Of a stretch of DNA of 64,000 bases, positions 53,991 to 62,901 are shown piece after piece. The translations under genes were made by a program, and so were the position numbers. The number at the start of each line of letters is the position of its first letter. The first letter of the stretch is position 1. This DNA comes from Rhodococcus sp. 14-1411-2a (lineage in GTDB: Bacteria > Actinomycetota > Actinomycetes > Mycobacteriales > Mycobacteriaceae). Below the pieces are notes generated by a model that was not told the origin of the DNA, ran no database searches, and saw nothing but the letters and a program-made list of their open reading frames with translations. The stretch covers positions 248,001 to 312,000 of the forward strand of contig NZ_NPGA01000015.1 of NCBI RefSeq assembly GCF_002259485.1, read 5' to 3'.

Positions 53991-54272
53991 ATGAGCAGCT
54001 ACAGCGCCGAGCAGGACGATCTGCTGAAGCGATTGCGCCGAATCGAGGGCCAAGTGGCCGGCATTTCGCGAATGGTCGCAGACGACCGCTATTGCATCGA
54101 TGTCCTCACCCAGGTGTCTGCGGTGACCAAGGCGCTGCAGTCGGTCTCGTTGAAGCTGCTCGACGCCCACCTCGCAGGATGCGTCGTGGAGGCCGCGAAA
54201 CACGGCGGACCCGAGGCGGACGCGAAAGTGAAAGAGGCCTCGGAGGCCATCGCGCGCCTGGTTCGTTCCTGA
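53991..54272 (+). CDS. csoR: Copper-sensing transcriptional repressor, CsoR family
   Basis: The 93-residue protein is all-helical with the CsoR copper ligands Cys35 (RYCIDVL), His60 and Cys64 (LLDAHLAGCVVEA). Their spacing equals that of M. tuberculosis CsoR. The N-terminal RLRRIEGQVAGISRM and the second-shell residues support Cu(I) rather than other family inducers. Copper binding releases the tetramer from DNA. ATG 53991 follows the operator. The copper chaperone gene lies 19 bp downstream. Confidence 0.93.
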   Translation: MSSYSAEQDDLLKRLRRIEGQVAGISRMVADDRYCIDVLTQVSAVTKALQSVSLKLLDAHLAGCVVEAAKHGGPEADAKVKEASEAIARLVRS

Positions 54273-54291
54273 CGGAAGAGGGGAAATTCAG

Positions 54292-54495
54292 ATGCAGACG
54301 ACGTATTCGGTCGAGGGCATGACGTGCGGGCATTGCGCCGCGTCGGTGAGAGAAGAAGTATCGGAGATCGCAGGAGTCACCGGCGTCGACGTCGATGTGG
54401 ATTCCGGGGCAGTCGTGGTGAGCAGCGATTCGGCGCTCGATGACGCGACGGTGGACGCAGCGGTCGTCGAAGCCGGGTATCGACTGGTGTCCTGA
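54292..54495 (+). CDS. Copper chaperone with heavy-metal-associated domain (CopZ-like)
   Basis: The 67-residue protein is a single HMA domain with the metal motif GMTCGHC (Cys12, Cys15). It should carry Cu(I) in the cytoplasm to a P-type ATPase. It probably shares the csoR transcript (19-bp gap). No copper ATPase gene follows; PQQ-dehydrogenase genes come next. So the exporter, if any, is elsewhere. Confidence 0.92.
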   Translation: MQTTYSVEGMTCGHCAASVREEVSEIAGVTGVDVDVDSGAVVVSSDSALDDATVDAAVVEAGYRLVS

Positions 54496-54582
54496 CTCGA
54501 CTGCGATCCGTCGGTGGTTCGGAAATCGCGAAAACGGTGATACCGGAGAAATGGGACTTACCGAACATCGTCAGGAGAGCTC

Positions 54583-55794
54583 GTGAAGAAACCGGTCACC
54601 GGCGCAGCGGTCATCGCCATGAGTGTGGCCTTGCTAGCGGCCTGCTCGACGGACACCACCGAACAGGGCAGTAGTGCAGAGCCAACCGAGTCGTCCGCGA
54701 CCTCGCAGGGCTCCGATTCCGACTCTGCTCCCTCCCCGGCCGCGCCTGCCGGGCCGCTGCCGAACCTGTCGGTCACCACCGTGCTCGACGGCCTCGACAA
54801 GCCTTGGGACGTGGTGGTTGCTCCCGATGGCACGGTGCTGACCGGAGAGCGCTCCGGTCGGTTCGTCATCCGCGACTCCGCAGGAGTCCAGCGTGAACTG
54901 AACGCGGACCTCGGTGATCTCTACGCCGCCGGTGAGACCGGGCTCATGGGTATCGCACTGGCGGTGGATTTCGAGTCCTCTCGAACCGTGTTCACCTGCC
55001 AGGGGCGCGAGGGTAGCGGCGAGAACAGCATTGCCGTCGTGTCGTGGACCGTCGATCCGCAGTGGACTGCCCTGACGAGAACCGGCACTGTCGTCGACGA
55101 CATTCCGGTCGCCGACGGCGGGCGGCACGGAGGCTGCCGAATCTTGGCCCACCCCGACGGCACTCTGTACATCGGCACCGGCGACAACGCGAACCCGACT
55201 TTTCCTCAGGATCGGAACTCGCTGGGCGGCAAGGTGTTACACGTCAACGCCGATGGCACCGCCGCAGCCGACGCGCCGGATCGCATCTTCACTCTCGGTC
55301 ACCGCAATGTGCAGGGACTGGCGATCCGTCCCGGCACCGATCAGATCTTCGAGGTCGAGCAGGGGACGAGCCGGGACGACGAGCTGAACCTGTTGGTGCC
55401 GGGCGGAAACTACGGCTACAGCCCCGATCGACGCCCGTCGGTCTACGACGAATCGGTCCCCATGACCGATCCCGATCGGGTTCCCGGTGCCCTGCCTGCA
55501 GTGTGGAGTTCGGGTGATCCGACCATCGCCACCCCCGACGTCACGTTCACCGACGGTGAGCAGTGGGGCTCCTGGAACGGTGCCGCGGTGATCTCGAGTC
55601 AGCAGGGGCAGAAGCTCGTCTTCCTGGCCTTGTCGGAGGACGGAACCGAGTACGTCGCCGAGGCGGAGGCACTGGACGGCACCTACGGCAGGTTGCGTTC
55701 GCTCACCCCCTTCGGAAGCGACGGCGGCTTCCTGCTCACCACCGACAACGGATCCGACGATCAGGTTCTGCTCGTCACGCCCGAGGTCGGCTGA
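54583..55794 (+). CDS. PQQ-dependent sugar dehydrogenase-type lipoprotein
   Basis: The 403-residue protein has a lipoprotein signal with lipobox LAAC (Cys21), a Ser/Pro-rich spacer, then a six-bladed beta-propeller of the glucose/sorbosone dehydrogenase (GSDH, YliI/Asd) type. The motifs GLDKPWDVVVAPDG, GRHGGCRILAHPDGTLYIGTGD and PGGNYGYSPD carry the His/Asp/Arg residues that usually hold PQQ and calcium. It would oxidise an aldose outside the membrane. No PQQ synthesis genes are seen in the window. A close paralogue lies 111 bp downstream. Confidence 0.9.
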   Translation: MKKPVTGAAVIAMSVALLAACSTDTTEQGSSAEPTESSATSQGSDSDSAPSPAAPAGPLPNLSVTTVLDGLDKPWDVVVAPDGTVLTGERSGRFVIRDSAGVQRELNADLGDLYAAGETGLMGIALAVDFESSRTVFTCQGREGSGENSIAVVSWTVDPQWTALTRTGTVVDDIPVADGGRHGGCRILAHPDGTLYIGTGDNANPTFPQDRNSLGGKVLHVNADGTAAADAPDRIFTLGHRNVQGLAIRPGTDQIFEVEQGTSRDDELNLLVPGGNYGYSPDRRPSVYDESVPMTDPDRVPGALPAVWSSGDPTIATPDVTFTDGEQWGSWNGAAVISSQQGQKLVFLALSEDGTEYVAEAEALDGTYGRLRSLTPFGSDGGFLLTTDNGSDDQVLLVTPEVG

Positions 55795-55857
55795 ACCACG
55801 GGCAACGAATTGCGTCGTGAGTCGGCGAGCATCCCCTCGACTGTGTTTAAAATCATG

Positions 55858-55874
55858 TGATATCGGTCATATCA
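55858..55874. promoter_or_regulatory. Palindrome TGATAT-N5-ATATCA upstream of the second dehydrogenase
   Basis: TGATATCGGTCATATCA is a perfect inverted repeat with a 5-base centre, just after an AT-rich TGTTTAAAATCA stretch. It lies 31 bp before the ATG of the second PQQ-type gene and could be an operator. No cognate regulator is next to it. Confidence 0.45.
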
Positions 55875-55905
55875 GACCGGTCGCGGATCGTCGTCAGGAG
55901 TGTGG

Positions 55906-57081
55906 ATGAACAAGCTGGTGTCCAGTTCCGGAGTACTCGCCGCCAGCGTCTTCCTGACGCTCGCGGCTACGACCACCGCGACGGCACAGGCCGATCCGCT
56001 ACCCGGCCTGACGGTCACCACGGTGATCGACGGACTCGCGAAGCCGTGGGACGCGGTGGTCGCGCCCGACGGAACGGTGCTGACCGGGGAGCGCTCCGGC
56101 CGGTTCGTGATCCGCGCCGTCGACGGGACCATCCGCGAGCTCGCCGCCGATCTCGACGACCTCTACGCGTCCGGCGAGACGGGCCTCATGGGCATCGCCC
56201 TCGCGACGGATTTCGCCGCGTCCAGAACCATCTACACCTGCCAGGGTGTACAGAGCTCCGCAGGCGGAACCGGTAGCGCCGGAACAGGAAGTGCCGGCGG
56301 CGGCAGCGACAACCACATCGCCGTCCTGTCGTGGACCGTCGATCCGGAGTGGACCGCACTGACGCGCACCGGCACCCTCGTCGACGACATTCCCGTCGCC
56401 GACGGCGGTCGCCACGGCGGCTGCAGAATTCTGGCCCACCCCGACGGCACCCTGTACGTCGGCACCGGAGACACGGCGTCGCCGACGGTTCCGCAGGATC
56501 GGAACTCGTTGGGCGGCAAGGTTCTACATATCAACGCCGACGGTTCTCCGGCCGCGGGATCACCGGATCGCATCTTCACTCTGGGGCATCGAAACGTGCA
56601 GGGCTTGGCGATTCGTCCCGGCACGGATCAGATCTACGAGGTGGAGCAGGGCACCTCCCGAGACGACGAGCTGAACCTGCTGGTGCCCGGCGGCAACTAC
56701 GGATACCGCCCCGATCGACTTCCGTTCATCTACGACGAGTCGGTACCGATGACCGATCCCACCCGCGTGCCCGGAGCACTCGCCGCGGTGTGGAGCTCGG
56801 GTAGCCCCGCCATCGCCACGCCCGGGCTGACCTTCGCGGACGGCGCGAGTTGGGGTTCCTGGAACGGGGCCGCAGTGATATCGAGTCAGCAGGAAGAGAA
56901 GCTCGTGTTTCTCAAGCTGTCCGAGGACGGCACAGAATTCGTCGACGAGGCCGACGCCCTGGTGGGTACCTACGGACGACTGCGCTCACTCACCAGCTTC
57001 GGCGGCGCCGGCGCATTCCTGCTGACCACCGACAACGGATCGGACGACAAAGTTCTGCTCGTCACCCCCGCTGCCGACTGA
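55906..57081 (+). CDS. Secreted PQQ-dependent sugar dehydrogenase paralogue
   Basis: The 391-residue protein shares most of its propeller sequence with the gene before it (GLAKPWDAVVAPDG, GGRHGGCRILAHPDG, NLLVPGGNYGYRPDR). However, it starts with a cleavable signal peptide ending ATAQA and has no lipobox, so it should be released or held in the envelope. A Gly/Ser/Ala-rich insert lies at about residues 112-126. ATG 55906 is favoured over GTG 55900 because AGGAG sits at correct spacing. Its stop overlaps the cyclase start by one base. Confidence 0.9.
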   Translation: MNKLVSSSGVLAASVFLTLAATTTATAQADPLPGLTVTTVIDGLAKPWDAVVAPDGTVLTGERSGRFVIRAVDGTIRELAADLDDLYASGETGLMGIALATDFAASRTIYTCQGVQSSAGGTGSAGTGSAGGGSDNHIAVLSWTVDPEWTALTRTGTLVDDIPVADGGRHGGCRILAHPDGTLYVGTGDTASPTVPQDRNSLGGKVLHINADGSPAAGSPDRIFTLGHRNVQGLAIRPGTDQIYEVEQGTSRDDELNLLVPGGNYGYRPDRLPFIYDESVPMTDPTRVPGALAAVWSSGSPAIATPGLTFADGASWGSWNGAAVISSQQEEKLVFLKLSEDGTEFVDEADALVGTYGRLRSLTSFGGAGAFLLTTDNGSDDKVLLVTPAAD

Positions 57082-57878
57082 TGTGCGGCCCCGAGGTCGT
57101 CGAGACGGTCAACCGCAGAATCGGACGTAGGGCACTGTTCGGGTCGTTGGGGGCCGCCGCGTTGACCGTTGCTACGGCCGGAGCGGTGCGCGCCGAACCC
57201 GTTGTGGCGTCGGCAATTCCAGCGGGCCGACTCGTGGACCTGACCCACACCCTGAGCCCGGCGTTCCCGGTGTGGCCGGGGAGCGAACCGTTCTCGATGC
57301 GGCCGGTCGCCGCCTACGAGCTGGGCGGGTTCCTGGTGAACAAGCTCTCGTACTGGGAGCACACGGGCACGCACATCGACGCCCCGGCACACCGCGTTCG
57401 CGGCGGCGCGACGGCCGACATCCTGCCCCTCGAAGATCTGATCGCCCCGCTCGTCGTACTGGACATCTCGGCCAGGTCCGCATCGGATCCAGAAGCTGTG
57501 GTGACGACCGAGGACATCGCGCAGTGGGAGCGCGAGCACGGTCGAATACCCGATCGCGCATTGGTGGCGATGCACAGCCGATGGCAGAACAGGCTTGCCG
57601 AGCGTGCTGCCCCCGGCTTCGGCGCAGACGCGGCACAGATGCTGGTCCGCGAGCGCAACGTCGTCGGGATCGGCGTCGACACGCTCAGCCTCGACCGCAT
57701 GAACGACCGCGAATACCCGGCTCACACAGCAGTTCTCGGGGCAGGCCGATACGGAGTCGAGGCACTGGCGAATCTGGACGCGGTGCCCCCGGCAGGGGCG
57801 ACGGTCGTTGTCGGCGCACCGAAGCACGCGGGCGCGACCGGCGGTCCCTGCCGGGTCTTCGCGATAGTTCCCGGCTGA
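57081..57878 (+). CDS. Tat-exported cyclase-family (kynurenine formamidase-like) hydrolase
   Basis: The 265-residue protein has a twin-arginine signal (NRRIGRRALFGSLGAAALTV) ending near AVRAEP. The cyclase fold carries the metal motif HTGTHIDAPAH (His94, His98, Asp100, His104) and a conserved GVDTLSLDRM. The family hydrolyses aryl formamides or cyclic carboxamides with zinc or manganese. Export folded by Tat fits a metalloenzyme. It overlaps the secreted dehydrogenase by TGATG, so the two are coupled, but a shared pathway is only suspected. Confidence 0.87.
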   Translation: MCGPEVVETVNRRIGRRALFGSLGAAALTVATAGAVRAEPVVASAIPAGRLVDLTHTLSPAFPVWPGSEPFSMRPVAAYELGGFLVNKLSYWEHTGTHIDAPAHRVRGGATADILPLEDLIAPLVVLDISARSASDPEAVVTTEDIAQWEREHGRIPDRALVAMHSRWQNRLAERAAPGFGADAAQMLVRERNVVGIGVDTLSLDRMNDREYPAHTAVLGAGRYGVEALANLDAVPPAGATVVVGAPKHAGATGGPCRVFAIVPG

Positions 57879-57909
57879 CCCGGGTTTCCGGCTGAACCCC
57901 GGCTACGCG

Positions 57910-59877
57910 TCAGTGCGCGTGGCTGGGGTTCGCGGCCGGCTCTTCCTCGGTTCCCGCCCCTGGCTCTCCGAGCATCGCGGCACCGACCAACGCGTCGGGA
58001 ACCCCGAAGCCGTCGACGAGCAGTTCGGCGTGCGGACGCAGCGTCCGGCACCGCTCGTTGATGGCACGGGTGACGGCCTTGGATCGCTCGGTCGACAGGT
58101 AGCGGTGCTCGATGAACCAGGCCTTGTCCGCCTCGATGACCGACAGCGCGTACAGGTCGCAGACCTCGTCGAGCAGTTCCTTGGTGGTGGCGTCCTCGCA
58201 GGATTCGATGCCGGCGATGAACGCCTCGAAGATGATCCGATCGATGTGCGCACTCGCGGCATGCAGCACGTGATCCTGCACCGCGTTGAACGCCTCGAAA
58301 GGAGTGGTCTCCTTGGACTTGGACTGCAACCGGCGCGCGACGGTCGAGAGCAGGTACTCCTCACGATCTTCGAACATCTTGACCTGGGTGCCGCGGTTGA
58401 ACAGCGAGCCCTCTTCCTCGTTGTCCTGACGGCGGTCGAGGATGGTCTGCATGATCGCCTGAGCCGCAGTGCGTTTGACGACGCGGTCGCCCACCATGTC
58501 GGCGGCGAACTTGACCCATTCGACCGGGCTCATGGACTTGACGTCGTCGGCGTACGCGGTGAGCAGTTCCTTGGCCACCAGCTGCGTCAGCACATGGTTG
58601 TCGCCCTCGAACGTGGTGAACACATCGGTGTCGGCCTTGAGTGAGATCAACCGGTTCTCGGCGAGATAGCCTGCGCCGCCACAGGCTTCGCGGGCTTCCT
58701 GGATCGCGGCGGTCGCATGCCAGGTGTTCGCGGCCTTGAGGCCTGCTGCCCTGGACTCGAGCTCGCGCTGCTCCTCGGCGTCGGGGTTGTCCGCGGTCTG
58801 CAGCTCGTGCATCTTCGACACGAGCTCGTTCTGCGCGAACTGCAGGGCGTAGGACTTGGCGATGAGCGGGAACAGTCGACGCTGATGCACCAGGTAGTCC
58901 ATGATCAGGACCTCTTGGTCGGAATCGGGTGCGGAGAACTGCCTGCGCTGCAACGCGTATCGCGTCGCGATGTCGAGAGCGACGCGGGCCGCAGCAGCGG
59001 CACTGCCACCGACTGTGACGCGACCGCGGATCAACGTACCGAGCATCGTGAAGAACCGTCGAGACTTGTTCTCGATGGGGGAGGAGTACGTACCGTCGTC
59101 GGACACATCGGCGTACTTGTTGAGCAGGTTGTCTCGCGGGATGCGGACGTGATCGAACATCAGGCGGCCGTTGTCGACGCCGGGGAGACCGCCCTTGTAC
59201 TGACAGTCCGAGGTGGTGACACCGGGCAGGTCGTCACCGTTCTCGTCGCGGAGCGGAACGAAGAAGCAGTGCACACCGTGGCTCTCGGGCTCCTCGCCCG
59301 GGCCTGCAGTGATGAGCTGAGCGAACACCGCGGCGACGGTCGCGGTCTCGGCGGCACCGCCGATGTAGTCCTTGCGCGAGGACGGCGTCGGCGAGTTGAT
59401 GACGAACTCGTCCGTCTTCGGGTCGTACGTGGCCGTGGTCTCGAGGGACTGCACGTCGCTGCCGTGTCCGGTCTCCGTCATGGCGAAGCAGCCGAGCAGA
59501 TCGAGACTGATGATCTTGGGGACGTAGGCCTCGTGGTGGCGTTCGGTGCCGAGATTCTCGATGGCACCGCCGAACAGCCCCCACTGGACGCCGGCCTTGA
59601 CCATCAGGGAGAGATCGCTCATCGCGAGCATTTCGATCATCGTCACCGCGGCACCGACATCTCCGGTGCCGCCGTGCTCCTTCTTGAAGCCGTTGTCGGC
59701 TGCACCGGCAGCGGCGAGCAACTTCATCTGTTCCATTGCCTTGGTGCGGGCGATGACGGTGTTCGGCGTGTAATGCGGACGGAACTCGTCGCGTGCAAGT
59801 TGCTGACGCGCCTGGTTCTTCACATCTCGCCAGCGGCCGTCCAGAGTGTTCCGAAGGTGATCCGTTGTGGTTGCCAT
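57910..59877 (-). CDS. Large acyl-CoA dehydrogenase / acyl-CoA oxidase-like enzyme
   Basis: The 655-residue flavoprotein is longer than a standard acyl-CoA dehydrogenase (about 380). N-terminal and middle domains show CFAMTETGHGSDVQSLETTATYD and FDHVRIPRDNLLNKY. The C-terminal helical domain carries ACGGAGYLAENR and the presumed catalytic Glu in FTTFEGDNHVLTQLVAKELL. A second C-terminal domain (about 470-650) is like that of peroxisomal acyl-CoA oxidases and large bacterial ACADs. It should oxidise acyl-CoA with FAD in fatty acid breakdown. It stands alone on the minus strand. Confidence 0.92.
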   Translation of the reverse strand: MATTTDHLRNTLDGRWRDVKNQARQQLARDEFRPHYTPNTVIARTKAMEQMKLLAAAGAADNGFKKEHGGTGDVGAAVTMIEMLAMSDLSLMVKAGVQWGLFGGAIENLGTERHHEAYVPKIISLDLLGCFAMTETGHGSDVQSLETTATYDPKTDEFVINSPTPSSRKDYIGGAAETATVAAVFAQLITAGPGEEPESHGVHCFFVPLRDENGDDLPGVTTSDCQYKGGLPGVDNGRLMFDHVRIPRDNLLNKYADVSDDGTYSSPIENKSRRFFTMLGTLIRGRVTVGGSAAAAARVALDIATRYALQRRQFSAPDSDQEVLIMDYLVHQRRLFPLIAKSYALQFAQNELVSKMHELQTADNPDAEEQRELESRAAGLKAANTWHATAAIQEAREACGGAGYLAENRLISLKADTDVFTTFEGDNHVLTQLVAKELLTAYADDVKSMSPVEWVKFAADMVGDRVVKRTAAQAIMQTILDRRQDNEEEGSLFNRGTQVKMFEDREEYLLSTVARRLQSKSKETTPFEAFNAVQDHVLHAASAHIDRIIFEAFIAGIESCEDATTKELLDEVCDLYALSVIEADKAWFIEHRYLSTERSKAVTRAINERCRTLRPHAELLVDGFGVPDALVGAAMLGEPGAGTEEEPAANPSHAH

Positions 59878-59920
59878 ACTCGACGGTAACCTTTTGCGGC
59901 CGCCTGTGAAGGCCGGAAAG

Positions 59921-60127
59921 TCAGACCGGCCAGACGAATTCTCGCAACACGGCCCGGCAGCTGCGCCAGAAGCCCTTTTTCGCGTACGGACCGTCGTGGA
60001 ACAACGACGCGCAGTTGTCCTCCATGGCCCGGTTCACCAGGGGACTGAAGTCGGTGAACTCGCCGACCAGGAACTCCTTGAAGCCCTCCGGCCACGCGTG
60101 CTGGGCTGGTTCGTGTTGTGCCTCCAC
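59921..60127 (-). CDS. Small conserved hypothetical protein, 68 aa
   Basis: GTG 60127 opens a frame of 68 codons rich in aromatic residues (WPEGFKEFLVGEFTDFSPLVN and GFWRSCRAVLREFVWP), with two cysteines and no membrane helix. It lies between the acyl-CoA dehydrogenase and the serine hydrolase on the same strand. Its coding-like codon use and self-contained ends suggest a real gene, perhaps a member of the small actinobacterial families of unknown role. Confidence 0.6.
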   Translation of the reverse strand: MEAQHEPAQHAWPEGFKEFLVGEFTDFSPLVNRAMEDNCASLFHDGPYAKKGFWRSCRAVLREFVWPV

Positions 60128-60173
60128 GACCGCGAGTGTAATGCAGCGGTAACACCGATGTTACAAATCCCAC

Positions 60174-61517
60174 TCACTTCATCAACGCGAACGCCTGCTG
60201 CGCGACGAGGAACGCGTAGCTGGACGGAATCAGATCGATCGCGCCGTCGGCCCGGAACTGCTCGGTCACGATCCAGTCCTGGCCGGCCGCGTCCGTGGCG
60301 AGGAATGCGCCGGCCAGATCACCGGGAGCGCTGCCGCCCTTGAAGCCCGAGTACGGCCACAGCGCCGCGTCGAGCTGCACGCCCGGGGTGATCGCGAGAA
60401 TGCGGCGGTTCTCCTCCGCTCCCGGGCCGTTGGCCAGATACCCCATGGCAGCGCAGACGTCCTGCGCATTGGCGAACCATTCGACACCGTCCGCCGACGC
60501 CGGATTGTCGAGGAAGTTCTCGAAGTCGATTTCGAGCGGCCTCGCGTCCGCCCGTTCGAGCAGCTCTGCCCGGGTGGCGGGGTCGGCCCCGGACCACTCT
60601 TCCCGCATGTCTGGATCGCCGAATCCGATGACGAAGAACTGCCGGGTGTCCATCATCGGCGTCATGACGGACGGGTCGTGATGACCCATGACGCCGAGTT
60701 GGCGTTCGACCCGGTCGCGGCCGAGGCGTTGCATCAGCAGGTCGGTTGCGGTGTTGTCGGACAACGAGATCATCTTCTCGGCCGCCTCCCGAACCGACAC
60801 CTTCGTGCCGTCGGGCAGATTCTGCAGTTCACCCGACGGCGCACTCTTGGTGGCATCACGAACGGTGAGCTGGTCTTCCCAGCGGATGTTGCCTGCGTCG
60901 ATCTCGTCGGTGAGCGCGCCGAGAACGTACAGCTTGAACACCGATCCGAGGGGAAGCACCGAGTCCGCGTTGACGGAGTAGATCGATTCGCAGTCGCCGC
61001 CGTTGAGTCGAGACGCGCTGTAGGAATAGTTCGGGGCGACCTTCGACAGTGCCGCGTCGAGATCGTCGAACGACGAGATCGTGGGGGTGTCCGGCCGGGC
61101 CAGGAAGCCGTCGAGCTTGCCGTCGGTGCCGATCGACGTCGTGATCGTGGCCGGGATGCCCGCGGTGGTGAAGTGCAGGACACCGGAGTTGGGACCGGCC
61201 TCGAAGCTCGTGGCCACGTTCGGTGCGCCTGCCCGCAACTGTTCGAGTGGGGTGGCGAGCCCACCCAGCGGTGCGACGGCCTCGGCCAGCTCGGGGCCGG
61301 TGACTGCCTCGACCTCGGCGGGGTCGGGTGCGTTCTCGGCGTTGATCCACCGCAGGATGCGTTCGTTGACTGCGCCCACGGGAGTGGAGGTGTCGACGGC
61401 GAAGTCCGGAGCGGTCGTGGTGGGCACGGGCGCAGCGGACGTGCCCCCGCAGGCGGAGAGCGCCAGAGTGGCGGCAACGACCACTCCCACGAGTCTCGTC
61501 ACGGTGCGCGTCGTCAT
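60174..61517 (-). CDS. Class A beta-lactamase-like serine hydrolase lipoprotein
   Basis: The 447-residue lipoprotein (lipobox LSAC, Cys23) has an N-terminal NTF2-like domain (about 45-140) and a class A beta-lactamase/PBP-like fold. SxxK is SVFK (Ser192, Lys195), SDN is intact (253-255), and a KGG triad appears as FKGGSAPG. The Glu166-type deacylation residue is not clear from sequence alone, so it could be a lactamase, a D,D-peptidase or an esterase. It is divergent from bioA across 72 bp. Confidence 0.88.
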   Translation of the reverse strand: MTTRTVTRLVGVVVAATLALSACGGTSAAPVPTTTAPDFAVDTSTPVGAVNERILRWINAENAPDPAEVEAVTGPELAEAVAPLGGLATPLEQLRAGAPNVATSFEAGPNSGVLHFTTAGIPATITTSIGTDGKLDGFLARPDTPTISSFDDLDAALSKVAPNYSYSASRLNGGDCESIYSVNADSVLPLGSVFKLYVLGALTDEIDAGNIRWEDQLTVRDATKSAPSGELQNLPDGTKVSVREAAEKMISLSDNTATDLLMQRLGRDRVERQLGVMGHHDPSVMTPMMDTRQFFVIGFGDPDMREEWSGADPATRAELLERADARPLEIDFENFLDNPASADGVEWFANAQDVCAAMGYLANGPGAEENRRILAITPGVQLDAALWPYSGFKGGSAPGDLAGAFLATDAAGQDWIVTEQFRADGAIDLIPSSYAFLVAQQAFALMK

Positions 61518-61589
61518 GCTGCGATGCTAATGGATTCGGACATTTCGCCACCCGTCCAGTCTCGGTACGGCCGGACGGGCGCTGTGGCA

Positions 61590-62876
61590 ATGTGCTCTGG
61601 CGTGCTGACTTCCGAAGACGTCCGTCGAATCGACTCCGACCATCTCTGGCACCCCTACAGCCGGTTCCCGGCGGATGCGACGCCGCTGCTGGTCGACAGC
61701 GCGTCGGGAGTGCGACTGACGTTGGCCGACGGCAGGCAACTCGTCGACGGCATGAGCTCGTGGTGGGCGGCGGTGCACGGCTACCGGCATCCGGTGCTCG
61801 ACGCCGCCGCGCACGATCAGCTGGGTCGAATGAGCCACGTCATGTTCGGCGGACTGACACATGCTCCGGCGGCCAGGTTGGCCGAGCTGCTGGTCGACAT
61901 CACCCCCGCGGGGCTCGAGAAGGTGTTCCTCGCAGATTCCGGATCGGTCTCGGTGGAGGTCGCGGTGAAGATGGCGCTGCAGTACTGGCGCGGACGCGGC
62001 GAGAACGGACGCACTCGGCTGTTGACCTGGCGCGGCGGATACCACGGAGACACGTTCGCGCCGATGAGCGTGTGCGACCCGGACGGCGGCATGCACACGC
62101 TGTGGACCGATGTGCTCGCGAAGCAGGTGTTCGCTCCGGCTCCGCCCGCGGAGTTCGACGCCGGCTACGTCGCCGAATTCGAGCGGGTACTCGCCGAGCA
62201 CGCGCACGAACTGGCGGCGATCATCGTCGAGCCGATCGTGCAGGGCGCAGGCGGAATGCGGTTCCACGACTCGCGCTATGTGCTGGAACTGCGCCGATTG
62301 GCCGACGAGTACGGCGTACTACTGATCTTCGACGAGATCGCGACCGGATTCGGTCGAACCGGGGAGTTGTTCGCTGCCGACCACGCGGGTGTCGCACCGG
62401 ACATCATGTGCGTCGGCAAGGCACTGACCGGTGGATATCTGACCTTGGCGGCGACGTTGTGCACCACCGAAGTGGCCGAAACCGTCTCGGGCGGCGAGGC
62501 CGGGGGTCTGATGCACGGGCCGACGTTCATGGGTAATCCACTGGCGTGTGCGATCGCGGTGGCGTCGGTGGAACTGTTGCTCTCGCGCGACTGGCGCGCC
62601 GAGGTCGCACGTCTGGCGTCGGGGTTGGCCGACGGCCTCGCGCCGGCCCGGTCCTTGCCGGGAGTCGCCGATGTTCGCGTTCTCGGCGGCATCGGCGTCG
62701 TCGAGATGCGCAGTCCGGTGGACATGGTTCGAGCCACGGCAGCGGCCGTCGACGCGGGTGTGTGGCTGCGTCCGTTCGGCCGTCTGGTGTACGCGATGCC
62801 GCCGTACATCTGCACCGAGGAGGACGTGGCGGCCATTGCAGGCGCGATGCTGGCGGTGGCCCGAAGCCATACTTGA
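61590..62876 (+). CDS. bioA: Adenosylmethionine-8-amino-7-oxononanoate aminotransferase
   Basis: The 428-residue PLP enzyme makes 7,8-diaminopelargonate in biotin synthesis, using SAM as amino donor. It shows LWHPYSRF near the start, [12 protein letters not shown], the cofactor Asp248 ([14 protein letters not shown]) and the PLP Lys277 ([14 protein letters not shown]). ATG 61590 gives the usual length; GTG 61602 or ATG 61524 are alternatives. Its stop codon is part of a BioQ operator, and bioF follows after 25 bp. Confidence 0.95.
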   Translation: MCSGVLTSEDVRRIDSDHLWHPYSRFPADATPLLVDSASGVRLTLADGRQLVDGMSSWWAAVHGYRHPVLDAAAHDQLGRMSHVMFGGLTHAPAARLAELLVDITPAGLEKVFLADSGSVSVEVAVKMALQYWRGRGENGRTRLLTWRGGYHGDTFAPMSVCDPDGGMHTLWTDVLAKQVFAPAPPAEFDAGYVAEFERVLAEHAHELAAIIVEPIVQGAGGMRFHDSRYVLELRRLADEYGVLLIFDEIATGFGRTGELFAADHAGVAPDIMCVGKALTGGYLTLAATLCTTEVAETVSGGEAGGLMHGPTFMGNPLACAIAVASVELLLSRDWRAEVARLASGLADGLAPARSLPGVADVRVLGGIGVVEMRSPVDMVRATAAAVDAGVWLRPFGRLVYAMPPYICTEEDVAAIAGAMLAVARSHT

Positions 62877-62892
62877 ACAGCGTTCAAGTATG
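62868..62892. promoter_or_regulatory. BioQ-type biotin operator at the bioA-bioF junction
   Basis: A 25-bp perfect palindrome with core TGAACAGCGTTCA fits the BioQ consensus TGAAC-N3-GTTCA. It overlaps the last codons and stop of bioA and ends 9 bp before the bioF ATG. The same motif was not found in front of bioA. It would repress bioF (and later bio genes) separately. Confidence 0.7.
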
Positions 62893-62901
62893 GTCGCTGC
62901 C

